From Oasisia sp. SBJ-2009 (lineage: Eukaryota > Annelida > Polychaeta > Sabellida > Siboglinidae), in the NCBI GenBank assembly GCA_964017155.1, contig OZ024857.1, positions 38,069,141 to 38,133,140 of the forward strand: a stretch of DNA of 64,000 nucleotides, read 5' to 3'. The stretch's first letter is position 1. Each line of letters begins with the position of its first letter. Below, piece by piece: positions 11,201-23,200 of this stretch. Position numbers and translations under genes: made by a program. The notes beneath the pieces were generated by a model. It saw nothing but the letters and a program-made list of their open reading frames with translations, did not search any database and had not been told where the DNA came from.

Positions 11201-14200
11201 ATTCGCCCGTGATGTGACGTGTCATTAGCAAGCGTAGCAGTGCGCCTGTGAAACCTATGACACCTCCCTGGGTCTTTGCTTCACGATTGATTGTTTGTTC
11301 CAGGGCTTGATATGTAGGGACACAATTGAAAATCTGACTCGCTGACCTACGAACAACAACAACCCCCCCTCCATCATGTGGCGATACATCAGTGGTTCTC
11401 TTTCTTCCAGTTGCTTCATATCTGCGATGTACACTGGGGTGTATCGGGAATAGTTAATTCGCCCAGCCAGGACGAAATAGGGCACAGTTTCTATCACAGC
11501 TTGTATGTGCATTAGGAAATTTGTCTCCCTGTCTGCTCGTAAGAGTTGAAGTAGTATGTTACCAGACTCAAGGAAGCTATCCCAGTATGCAAATGTTGCT
11601 GAGTTCTGTCACCCTTCTTTTTGAAAGCGAGTGATCGCATCCAATACAGACTGGGGAATTGCGTCCTCAGCTTTCTGGCAAATGGTAGCACAGGCAGTTG
11701 CATCTTTTGATCCGAAGGACTGCTCCAGATATCATACTAGATGCTTGGTTTCATTGGTCAGCCACGGCAAACTGTTTTTGATGGCAAAGGCTTCAGCTGA
11801 AGTCAGGAATTAAGATCTACGACAGAGCTTCGTGTGCCAGACGGACACCTCGGATTGCACGGGCATACTGCTTTCCTTGTAGCATTTGGTTAACCGTGGC
11901 AGCTGCATATACATCTGATGAAGTTAGGATGTTCTGAAGTCCGCCATCTCCGAATATTTTACCAATGCTTGCCAGGAAAGCCATTATCAGATGCATTGCT
12001 CCCAGCCTCATCATCACTTTGCCCACCAGTGGTTCCGGTCTGCTCCACAGAATCCGTTGTGCCTTGCTGTAGATTGCAAGGTCTGCTTTAACGAGTATGT
12101 GGTGCTGCCCCAACTGCTCAGATATGCGCACTAGCTTCAAAAAGTTGTAAAAATGGTAGACATATCAGATGGCGAGGCGTTGATGAAGGGAAGGTATCTT
12201 ATCATTGCAACTGGGACAGTCTTAGAACTCACAAGAGCATTGAAACCACTCCACGCCGGAATGGTCGAGTCCTCATCTCCAAGGGCTCGATCTCATGTAT
12301 ATTGAGCGATAATAGGGAACATATTATATACGACGTTGACCTTGTCTCAAACTTATAACTAACGTTAACAGTGGGTCAAACAGATATCCACTGTAGATTA
12401 GCTACGCCCTTCGACGATATGAAGCACTTTAAATGTGGTGAAAGATGGATCTAAATACCGTATTTCTTAAATACGGATATAATAAGCTTTGGCAGATGCC
12501 ATCTTTAAAAATGGCGCGAATTGTTATGTTGTTGAAGGTGACAAATAACATGGTTGGTATCGCTATCCACCAAGCTGTCCAAATACGTCAACATAATTGC
12601 TCTAGGTGAAGTAGTATTTGATATATTGTAACATTTGTATTGACGACCAGATTCTTTAAAAATGGCTGAAATTAATGCCGTAGGAGCAAAGAAATTATAT
12701 ACCTGTATATGAAATCAGAATAACCTAAAACATATATACTCACATACCACAATTATTGCTCTGCATGCCGTAGTTATTTAGATAAAGCAAAAGCAAATAC
12801 TCAAAAACGTAGTTTATGCGTTGTCGTAAACAAAGGGTTAATGGACCATGTTATACCCACTTCACCATGCTCAAGCTTATATTTTTATCAATGACACATC
12901 CTGGGTGATGAAAAAGGCAGGTCTGACACTGTTATAACATGTATTGGTAGTAGGGTGCAAGAAAATGTGCTTCAGTTCGGTCAAAATTACCAAACATCGC
13001 CATATTTGGGGTATATTTTTGGACCCTTAACCCCCTTATTGGCATAAAACTGCCTAAAATATATTGCTACATGTCCATTTCAATTAAATAAATTGATATA
13101 ACTACCAATTCTAAAATTTAGCTGGGCTAATTTCATAAAATAAGCAAGTAAGTGAAAACGTATTTTATTCATATTTTGCTGCACACAAAGGGTTAATTCA
13201 ATATGTTGTACAAGTTTGCTGCAACTACAACATCGTTTTTCAGAAACTAGATATTCATACGGTCAAATGAGACTGGTCCCAGCTTGTTATACCTCCGGTA
13301 GGGGTATCTCCTTAAATAGAGCCCTTTTTCAGCTTCGGCCGCTGCACTATTAACTTTAAAAATATTTGGAATTGAGTCAAAAGGAATTGCTATGAATCAG
13401 GATAGTACCGGTAATTGGAATTTATTTAAAGAACCAACTGTTTTAAACGGTTTTTCTTATTTAAAGAACCCTGGTTGGAGGGAGTACACGTACAAGGCTC
13501 CGAAGGGAACATGTCAGTATGTAGATGGTGCTTAACCAGCCCACTTGTGCCAGTGGTCAGTGTTGAGTGGTCTTTCTGCAGGACGTCCAGATGCTTCTGA
13601 ACATGTACTGCAATGCACAGATGAACTTTGACGATGGCACCTGCTGTAACACACGGGAGGCAGTGACCACTGTCCAGATCATCACTGCAGTGGTGTTTAT
13701 TCTCAGGTAGGCTGGACACAGTGCCTGTATAGTGGCTGACGTCATTGAAACAGTTATGGTTACTCGTGATGCTGAACAAATGTTAAGCTTATCATATTTT
13801 GGGATTGGTGAACTTATGCAGTCTCATAGAAATATAATATTATTGCATTTATACCTTAAATTTAAAAGTTGATAAATATATTTTATTACCGTCATGTCTG
13901 CTGTATTATCTTTGAGATAAGTACAACTGGCTATGTTTGGAAACAAAGTACAAAAGGTTAGATGCAAATGTCTACATGTAAAATCATGTATCCATATCTT
14001 GGTGATTTTGTGCATGCACTGCTATGATTTGACGCACATATAACTGATGTAACTCTTAACATACTATCTATAGAGTTAAATAAAAACTATATATAGTAAC
14101 AAACTAGAATGTTATGCTTTATCCCCTTCAAGATGAACTGTTCTCTTTCAGTATGCTGCTCAGTGCAGTATTTGTGTTGTGGCGATGTCTCATTCATGGG

Positions 14201-17200
14201 CTAAACAGCAGCCGCAGCCTGCCACAGCATCAGGCTCAGCTGCAGTACTGCCAGGGCCATGGCACATCACCAGCCAACAAGTCCGATAATGGTTGCCGTG
14301 AAATTGTGACATCTCTCGGGAAATTGGGCATCATCATGGCATACTTCTTCTTATGTGACAGGTACAGTTTGGATCTGTTACCCATAGTGGTATTTGTGAC
14401 AAGTCAAACTCTTTGAGCTGCTGAATTTGTTAATTTTGGTTTTCTGGATTCTTGACTTAGTTTTGTATGCCGTGTAAGAATGTTGAATAAGAAATGTTTG
14501 AGTTTAAATAATTGAACCGGACTATCTTAATGGGGCCACTGTTGATAGTGAAACTAACATAGATAAGTATGTAGTTCATTAATATATCTGCTGCAGTTGT
14601 TTCTATCTTATAAACAGATTTTTAAATGTACGTAGTTCAATAAGTCCAATTTGTCAATTTCAAGATATGTTGTGTTAAGACTTTATAACTGTTTCGATGA
14701 CCTTTAACATATCTGCAAACTACATATCTATATCTTGATAAATCTGACTCGTGATGGTGTGAATCGACTGAAGAGTGAGTTTTAACATGACAGTTGTTGT
14801 AAATGTTGATTAATTGATGCACTGCAGTCTGAGTGGTGAGTGTTGTCTGAGTGGTGAGTGTTGCCTGGGTGCTGAGTGTGGCCTGAGTGCTGAGTGTGGT
14901 CTGAGTGCTGAGTGTTGTCTGAGTGGTGAGTGTTGCCTGAGTGGTGAGTGTTGTCTGAGTGGTGAGTGTTGCCTGGGTGCTGAGTGTTGTCTGAGTGGTG
15001 AGTGTTGCCTGAGTGCTGAGTGTGGCCTGAGTGGTGAGTGTTGTCTGAGTGGTGAGTGTTGCCTGAGTGGTGAGTGATGCCTGGGTGCTGAGTGTTGTTT
15101 GAGTGGTGAGTGTTGCCTGAGTGCTGAGTGTGGCCTGAGTGCTGAGTGTTGCCTGAGTGGTGAGTGTTGTCTGAGTGGTGAGTGTTGCCTGAGTGGTGAA
15201 TGTTGCCTGAGTGCTGAGGGTTGTCTGAGTGCTGAGTGTTGCCTGAGTGCTGAGTGTTGCCTGAGTGGTGAGTGTTGTCTGAGTGGTGAGTGTTCCCTGA
15301 GTGGTGAATGATGCCTGAGTGCTGAGTGTTGTCTGAGTGCTGAGTGTTGCCTGAGTGCTGAGTGTTGCCTTAGTGGTGAGTGTTGCCTGAGTGGTGAGTG
15401 TTGCCTTAGTGGTGAGTGTTGCCTGAGTGGTGAGTGTTGCCTGAGTGGTGAGTGTTGACTGAGTGGTGAGTGTTGTCTCAGTAGTGAGTGTTGCCTGAGT
15501 GGTGAGTGTTGACTGAGTGGCGAGTGTTGCCTCAGTGGCGAATGTTGTCTAAGTGGCGAGTGTTGTCTCAGTGGCGAATGTTGTCTCAGTGGCGAGTGTT
15601 GTCTCAGTGGTGAGTGTTGCCTCAGTGGCGAGTGTTGTCTCAGTAGTGAGTGTTGTCTCAATGGTGTGTGTTGTCTCAGTGGCGAGTGTTGTCTCAGCGG
15701 CGAGTGTTGTCTCAGCGGCAAGTGTTGTCTCAGCGGCAAGTGTTGTGTCTTCAGGACGTACTTCTTCATGAAAGAGAACAAGTACTACACACACACCAAC
15801 TTCTTCCTGCCCTTCCTCTACCTCATGATCCTCGGCATCTTCTTCATGGAACACACTAAACAGGTGAGACTTCTTCACGGAACACACTAAACAGGTGAGA
15901 CTTCTTCATGGACCACACTAAACAGGTGAGACTTTTTCATGGAACACACTAAACAGGTGAGACTTGTTTATGGAACACACTAAACAGGTGAGACTTCTTC
16001 ATGGAACACACTAAACAGGTGAGACTTCTTCATGGAACACACTAAACAGGTGAGACTTCTTCATGGAACACACTAAACAGGTGAGACTTCTTCATGGAAC
16101 ACACTAAACAGGTGAGACTTCTTCATGGAACACACTAAACAGGTGAGACTTCTTCGTGGAATACACTAAGCAGTTGAGACTTCTTCGTGGAACACACTAA
16201 ACAGGTGAGACTTCTTCATGGAACACACTAAACAGGTGAGATTTCTTTGTGGAATACACTAAACAGGTGAGACTTCTTCATGGAACACACTAAACAGGTG
16301 AGACTTCTTCATGGAACACACTAAACAGGTGAGACTTCTTCATGGAACACACTAAACAGGTGAGACTTCTTCATGGAACACACTAAACAGGTGAGACTTC
16401 TTCATGGAACACACTAAACAGGTGAGACTTCTTCGTGGAATACACTAAGCAGTTGAGACTTCTTCGTGGAACACACTAAACAGGTGAGACTTCTTCATGG
16501 AACACACTAAACAGGTGAGATTTCTTTGTGGAATACACTAAACAGGTGAGACTTCTTCATGGAACACACTAAACAGGTGAGACTTCTTCATGGAACACAC
16601 TAAACAGGTGAGACTTCTTCTTGGAACACACTAAACAGGTGAGACTTCTTCTTGGAACACACTAAACAGGTGAGACTTCTTCTTGGAACACACTAAACAG
16701 GTGAGACTTCTTCTTGGAACACACTAAACAGGTGAGACTTCTTCATGGAACACATTAAACAGGTGAGACCTCTTCATGGAACACACTAAACAGGTGAGAC
16801 TTCTTCATGGAACACACTAAACAGGTGAGACCTCTTCATGGAACACACTAAACAGGTGAGACTTCTTCACGGAACACACTAAACAGGTGAGACTTCTTCT
16901 TGGAACACACTAAACAGGTGAGACTTCTTCATGGAACACACTAAACAGGTGAGACCTCTTCGTGGAACACACTAAACAGGTGAGACTTCTTCATGGAACT
17001 CACTAAACAGTTGAGACTTCTTCATGGAACACACTAAACAGGTGAGATTTCTTCATGGAACTCACTAAACAGTTGAGACCTTTTCGTGAAACACACTAAA
17101 CAGGTGCACAATAAAACAGAGATGGAATCACATAGAAGTTTTAATTTACATCATGGTAAATTAGATATTTTATTAAAAATATAATAAATACTATTATATC

Positions 17201-20200
17201 TACTGCATAGCTTTCTATTTTAAGACAATTATGTAAATAAAAATAATAAAAATAAATTAAAAAGTAGAGTACACCTGTATTAAGATTAGTATATAGTAAA
17301 AATTATTATAATAAATAAAATAAATAAATAATAAATTTGTATAAAAAATAATAAAATAATTATACAAAAAAAATTATATAAAATATACATGATTGCCATG
17401 TAATGATAATAACGTGTATGTTTCAGACGTGTGTGTTACACAGAGACCAGACGGACGAGTGGAAGGGCTGGATGCAGCTGGTCATCCTCATCTACCACCT
17501 GACAGGGGCCAGTCAGGTCGGCACTGTAGTCTCATTGTAGCACTGAATGTGTGTGTCAATTGGAGGGTCACACAGCAAAACATGATGTGTCCATTTACTT
17601 CGTTTTGAAAATAAGTCACTTTTAGATGTTTTCATTCTCACAATTTAAATGAAATCTTGTTAATGAAGTTGATGTGTTTTAAGAGTTCATAAACATATGG
17701 ATTGTAACAAAGTCAGAATTGTTCGTTGCAGATTTGTTACACAAAATGTGATATTAAATGATTTTGTTATTAAAACAGCATGGGTGCCACTACCCAATGT
17801 AGGTTTAGGTGCAAAAAGGAGGCTCTCATTGGTTGAAGATAGTTATGTTGCATTTTTCGAAAAAGACAGATGGCGCTTATCATGTTTTTAAAACAAGCCC
17901 ATGTATTGGGAAGTTATTGTTGTTTTTGTATAAATTAAATACCCCCATAGGTCAACATGTGTTTAAACAATATTTGACCCTGAAACCTTTCAAAAGCTCA
18001 ATGCCGTAGCATAAATTTCCCAGTATTGGACTGTCACGATATACGAGGTTGAAGTCCTCTTTGTGGTGTTCTTGATGTACCTGGTATTTCTTTCACTCCG
18101 TGTTGCCTCGGTTCACTTGGCTATTTGAATAGTGCATTAATTGTAGTGAGGCTGAATGCTTCCCAAAGAACTTGAGGTGGTATTCAGTTTTTTTGACACT
18201 CTGATTTGCCAGAGACTGAAGTGAAAAGTGCTAAGGACTGAGCTAAGTAAGACCGTTTTGTACTCAGTGTTCTGTGCCTGTGACTGACTTGAGGCAGGGT
18301 GACATGGACAGTCCTGGTCTGGACTGACATCTGAATTCTGAACTGACATCTGGATATGTATCTGCAGATGCTCACCATATACATGCAGATCCGGGTGCTC
18401 GTGTCTGCCTACCTCCTGCTCTCAGGATACGGACACTTCTACTACTTCTGGACGACTGGAGACTACTCACTCTACAGGTTCTGTCAGGTAGGCCACTTCA
18501 CGGCATCTGGTGGGTAGGCAACTGAAACACCTTTTGGATAAATGACTTTTGTAGTATATGTTGTGTAAGTGATTGTAACCTGTTGGTAGGTCCATGTGGA
18601 GCGTCTGTCAAGTAGGTGTCTATGTTATTTATCTATTGGAATTAGCATCGGGTCATAATGGCCTTATAATGAAATTTAACTCAAAATAGCTTGAAACTGA
18701 CCTAGTCCTAGACTAGAAATTGTTCCATGTCAGAATGGTTCCAGACTATAATAGTTCCAAACTAGAATGGTAGTTTCAGACGACAGTCATTCCTGACTGG
18801 GACATCTCAGGTTAGATTAGCCCCAGACCAGACTTAATTCAGGCCAGAATAATTTCAGAACAGAATATTCCAGACCACAATACTTCCAGGTGAATCATTC
18901 CACATCAAGTCAGTATTGTTCCACATCACTTGAGAACCATTGCAGTTCCAGAGTAAAATTGTTCCAGGCTAGAATCACCTGAGACTGCAGTACTTCCTTC
19001 TGCAGAAATAGGGTAGAGATGTTGATTGGCTCTCAGGCCGAATTTGAAATAAATTCAATAAGGATACCCTTTTTATCAGATTATACTACATGTATATTAA
19101 AAAACTATTCATAATTAAACTTATATTCACACAGCCATGAAAAGAAATAGAAATTTGCAGTTGCTTATAAAGCAGGAATTATGGCAGGATTAGCCTCGAT
19201 AATCCAGGTTCCATGCGGTGGCAGCACTTTACAAAAGCCAGCTAAATGACCAGACTATCTGTTCAGTGTAGTTACACGGCCATGTGAGAGTTGGTTGAAG
19301 AGACTAGGTCGTGATGCCACCAGGTGCCATGACAACAGATCATGTCTGGTTTTCCAGGTGATGTTCCGGATGAACTTTCTCGTCATCGTGCTGTGTTTTG
19401 TCATGAATCGGCCGTACAACTTCTACTACTTCGTTCCTCTCGTCTCCCTCTGGTTCCTCCTCATCTACGTTACCATGGCGATCTGGCCACACATCACAGC
19501 TGATTCGTCCGACGGTGAGTTCGTGGTACCGTAAACCCTCTATTTCTAGCCGCACCCGCAATTAAAGCCGCACCCCAACTGTTGACATAAATTCTCTGAT
19601 ACGCCGTAGTTTCTGAAGACACAACATACATATACCATATTCGTTCTGTTAAGTGTACATGCCCTAATTAATACACAGCCTATTTTAGCAATCTGACATC
19701 GATCTATGATAAAACTGTATCTTATCAGATCCACCATTTTGTTGTACCGCTGTAGTTACTTCCCTGTCAGCTGCTGAAATAGTGACAATGTGAGAATCTG
19801 CAACTTTGGATCCTCTTTGACCATATAATCAGACACGTTTGGATGAATAAATTACTCCTAGGCAATTTATGTTGCCATACACCATCCCAGCTTGAATTTT
19901 ATGTGATGTCAGTGATGCCATGTTACTTTACGACATGAACAGCAAATTTGGTGTCTCCACCTGGTGGATGACACTGGTGGAAACAGTAAATATAACTACA
20001 CCAGGTGGCGGTGGCACCACCATTTTGCCACCTTTTCTTAAAGAGCGAATACAGTATTTGTGTGTGTGTGCGTGCGTGCATGCATGCGTGCATAATAACT
20101 ATAATTGAACATGTAAATATGTCTATTATTGCACCAGATGAATCAGTTGTATATGTTGGTTTTTGTTAATTATATTTCTCTAATGCTTTGTAACCTTCCT

Positions 20201-23200
20201 AAGAATGTAGGTGCTACGGAAGCCTGTTGTTATTATTACTAGAACCATGCTACATGCACAGGTAGAATTCACACTGGATTTTTCTTATGTCGTAAACTTG
20301 AGAGGTTTTGCGAATGAAAGTTACGTAAAATGTCCACTTCTGATTTGCTCAGAACAGTCACATAAAACATATGCATAGTTTGGAACAGTTGATGGCACGA
20401 GTCCTAGAACTGACAAGAGCCCTTAATCCACAGGAAACTCAAAGCTTCTGTTTGATGTTCCAGTGAATCGGCTCCACTATCTCATCCTCGTACTGAAGAT
20501 TGTGTTGTTGGTGACAGTTACAACACTGTTGTACACGTCAGTGGTGAGTGGCACACAGTCTCATGTATGTCGTTATTCTGTTAAACTTTTAGACCATTGC
20601 TGTTCCGTTCTGTTTACAGTCATGTGGACTGTTTTATTGGAGGGAGTAGCTCTGTTATTGCACTATTGGAGAGAGTAGCTCTGTTACTGCTCTATTGGAG
20701 GGAGTAGCTCTATTACTGCTGAATTGGAGAGAGTAGCTCTGTTACTGCTCTATTGGAGGGAGTAGCTCTATTACTGCTGAATTGGAGAGAGTAGCTCTGT
20801 TACTGCTCTATTGGAGAGAGTAGCTCTGTTACTGCTCTATTGGAGAGAGTAGCTCTGTTACTGCTCTATTGGAGAGAGTAGCTCTGTTACTGCTCTATTG
20901 GAGAGAGTAGCTCTGTTACTGCTCTATTGGAGAGAGTAGCTCTGTTACTGCTCTATTGGAGGGAGTACCTCTGTTACTGCTCCATTGGAGGGAGTAGCTC
21001 TGTTACTGCTTTATTGGAGAGAGTAGCTCTGTTACTGCTCTATTGGAGAGAGTAGCTCTGTTACTGCTTTATTGGAGGGAGTAGCTCTGTTACTGCTCTA
21101 TTGGAGAGAGTAGCTCTGTTACTGCTCTATTGGAGGGAGTAGCTCTGTTACTGCTCTATTGGAGGGAGTAGCTCTGTTATTGCACTATTGGAGAGAGTAG
21201 CTCTTTACTGCTCTATTGGAGGGAGTAGCTCTGTTACTGCTCTATTGGAGGGAGTAGCTCTGTTACTGCTTAATTGGATAGAGTAGCTATGTTACTGCTC
21301 TACTGGAGGGAGTAGCTCTGTTACTGCTCTATTGGAGGGAGTAGCTCTGTTACTGCTGAATTGGATAGAGTAGCTATGTTACTGCTCTACTGGAGGGAGT
21401 AGCTCTGTTACTGCTCTATTGGAGGGAGTAGCTCTGTTACTGCTCTATTGGAGGGAGTAGCTCTGTTACTGCTGAATTGGATAGAGTAGCTATGTTACTG
21501 CTCTACTGGAGGGAGTAGCTCTGTTACTGCTCTATTGGAGGGAGTAGCTCTGTTACTGCTCTATTGGAGGGAGTAGCTCTGTTACTGCTTAATTGGATAG
21601 AGTAGCTATGTTACTGCTCTACTGGAGGGAGTAGCTCTGTTACTGCTCTATTGGAGGGAGTAGCTCTGTTACTGCTCTATTGGAGGGAGTAGCTCTGTTA
21701 CTGCTCTATTGGAGGGAGTAGCTCTGTTACTGCTTAATTGGAGAGAGTAGCTCTGTTACTGCTCTATTGGAGGGAGTAGCTCTGTTACTGCTGAATTGGA
21801 GAGAGTAGCTCTGTTACTGCTCTATTGGAGAGAGTAGCTCTGTTACTGCTCTAATGGAGGGAGTAGCTCCGTTACTGCTGAATTGGAGAGAGTAGCTCTG
21901 TTACTGCTCTATTGGAGAGAGTAGCTCTGTTACTGCTCTACTGGAGGGAGTAGCTCTGTTACTGCTGAATTGGAGAGAGTAGCTCTGTTACTGCTCTATT
22001 CGAGGGAGTAGCTCTGTTACTGCTCTACTGGAGGGAGTAGCTCTGTTACTGCTGAATTGGAGAGAGTAGCTCTGTTACTGCTCTATTGGAGAGAGTAGCT
22101 CTGTTACTGCTCTATTGGAGGGAGTAGTTCTGTTACTGCTGAATTGGATAGAGTAGCTCTGTTACTGCTCTACTGGAGAGAGTAGCTCTGTTACTGCTCT
22201 ACTGGAGGGAGTAGCTCTGTTACTGCTGAATTGGAGAGAGTAGCTCTGTTACTGCTCTATTGGAGAGAGTAGCTCTGTTACTGCTCTAATGGAGGGAGTA
22301 GCTCTGTTACTGCTGAATTGGAGAGAGTAGCTCTGTTACTGCTCTATTGGAGAGAGTAGCTCTGTTACTGCTCTAATGGAGGGAGTAGCTCTGTTACTGC
22401 TGAATTGGAGAGAGTAGCTCTGTTACTGCTCTATTGGAGGGAGTAGCTCTGTTACTGCTCTACTGGAGGGAGTAGCTCTGTTACTGCTGAATTGGAGAGA
22501 GTAGCTCTGTTACTGCTCTACTGGAGAGAGTAGCTCTGTTACTGCTCTACTGGAGGGAGTAGCTCTGTTACTGCTCTATTGGAGAGAGTAGCTCTGTTAC
22601 TGCTCTATTGGAGAGAGTAGCTCTGTTACCGGAGCAATGGACCCTGAATCTACAGAACCTGGATTCAACTGTTGCCCATCTGTGTCACATCTTGGGAAAG
22701 ATCACACATCTGTAGAGTTTAGTGCCTGACTGTAGACAGAGCCAGATCTCTGCATATGAATAGACTAGGCATATTAAATGCAGCAGGATTAAATACTTTC
22801 AAGAGAAGTTAAAATATTGTTCAGTTGAACTGGTTTACCAGGAGTTAAAGTGCCTGAGCATTCCTGAGGATGGATCCAAGAACGTACCTTTACACTCAGA
22901 GTCAGATTTGTAACTGAAGTTAAAGATCAAAGGAGCAGTTGTTTACCGAGTGATCATATCTACAATTCTGTTAAATATCTGCTGTTATAAATGGACAGAG
23001 CCTAAAAAGAAATATTTAAGATTATTGCATACATTTGGGCAAACTTCAGCCATAAAAATATAAGTGCATGTAATAAACTAAATTGTTATGTATGACTGTT
23101 CACAGTGCTCGACATGTTTTCCACAATTGTACCGTTGAATGTGCGTGAAATTTACATCAAACGCCCCCACAACAGTGCATCACTTCAGTGTTTGTCTATC

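Larger units (their letters stand above)
8616..13349. mobile_element. DNA transposon with long terminal inverted repeats and TTA target duplication
   Basis: A complete 4,734-bp element in the CASD1 intron between visible exons 7 and 8. Both ends read TAGTGCAGCGGCCG inward and are flanked by TTA (8613-8615 and 13350-13352). The inverted repeats are about 1.05 kb each (8616-9659 and 12293-13349), similar throughout by eye with small differences. The inner part carries a decayed - strand protein gene. A stretch of the left arm (about 8918-9105) is present again at about 9672-9860. I cannot assign a superfamily with certainty; the 3-bp duplication and long arms exclude a plain Tc1/mariner or hAT. 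Confidence 0.88.

Noticed and set aside
14810..15781. 323-codon - strand frame of Gln-His-Ser-Pro-Leu-Arg repeats
   Set aside because: It is a translation of the 18-bp minisatellite; the unit is a multiple of three, so frames stay open. There is no non-repeat domain.
18030..18175. SINE fragment (GATGTACCTGG and GAATGCTTCCCAAAG phrases)
   Set aside because: The phrases are reminiscent of the SINE at 46.7 kb, but too diverged for me to align by eye.
19530..19600. CTAGCCGCACCCGCAATTAA region as a transposon end
   Set aside because: It resembles ends of dispersed repeats I have a vague impression of, but I could not find a matching inverted end or target duplication.
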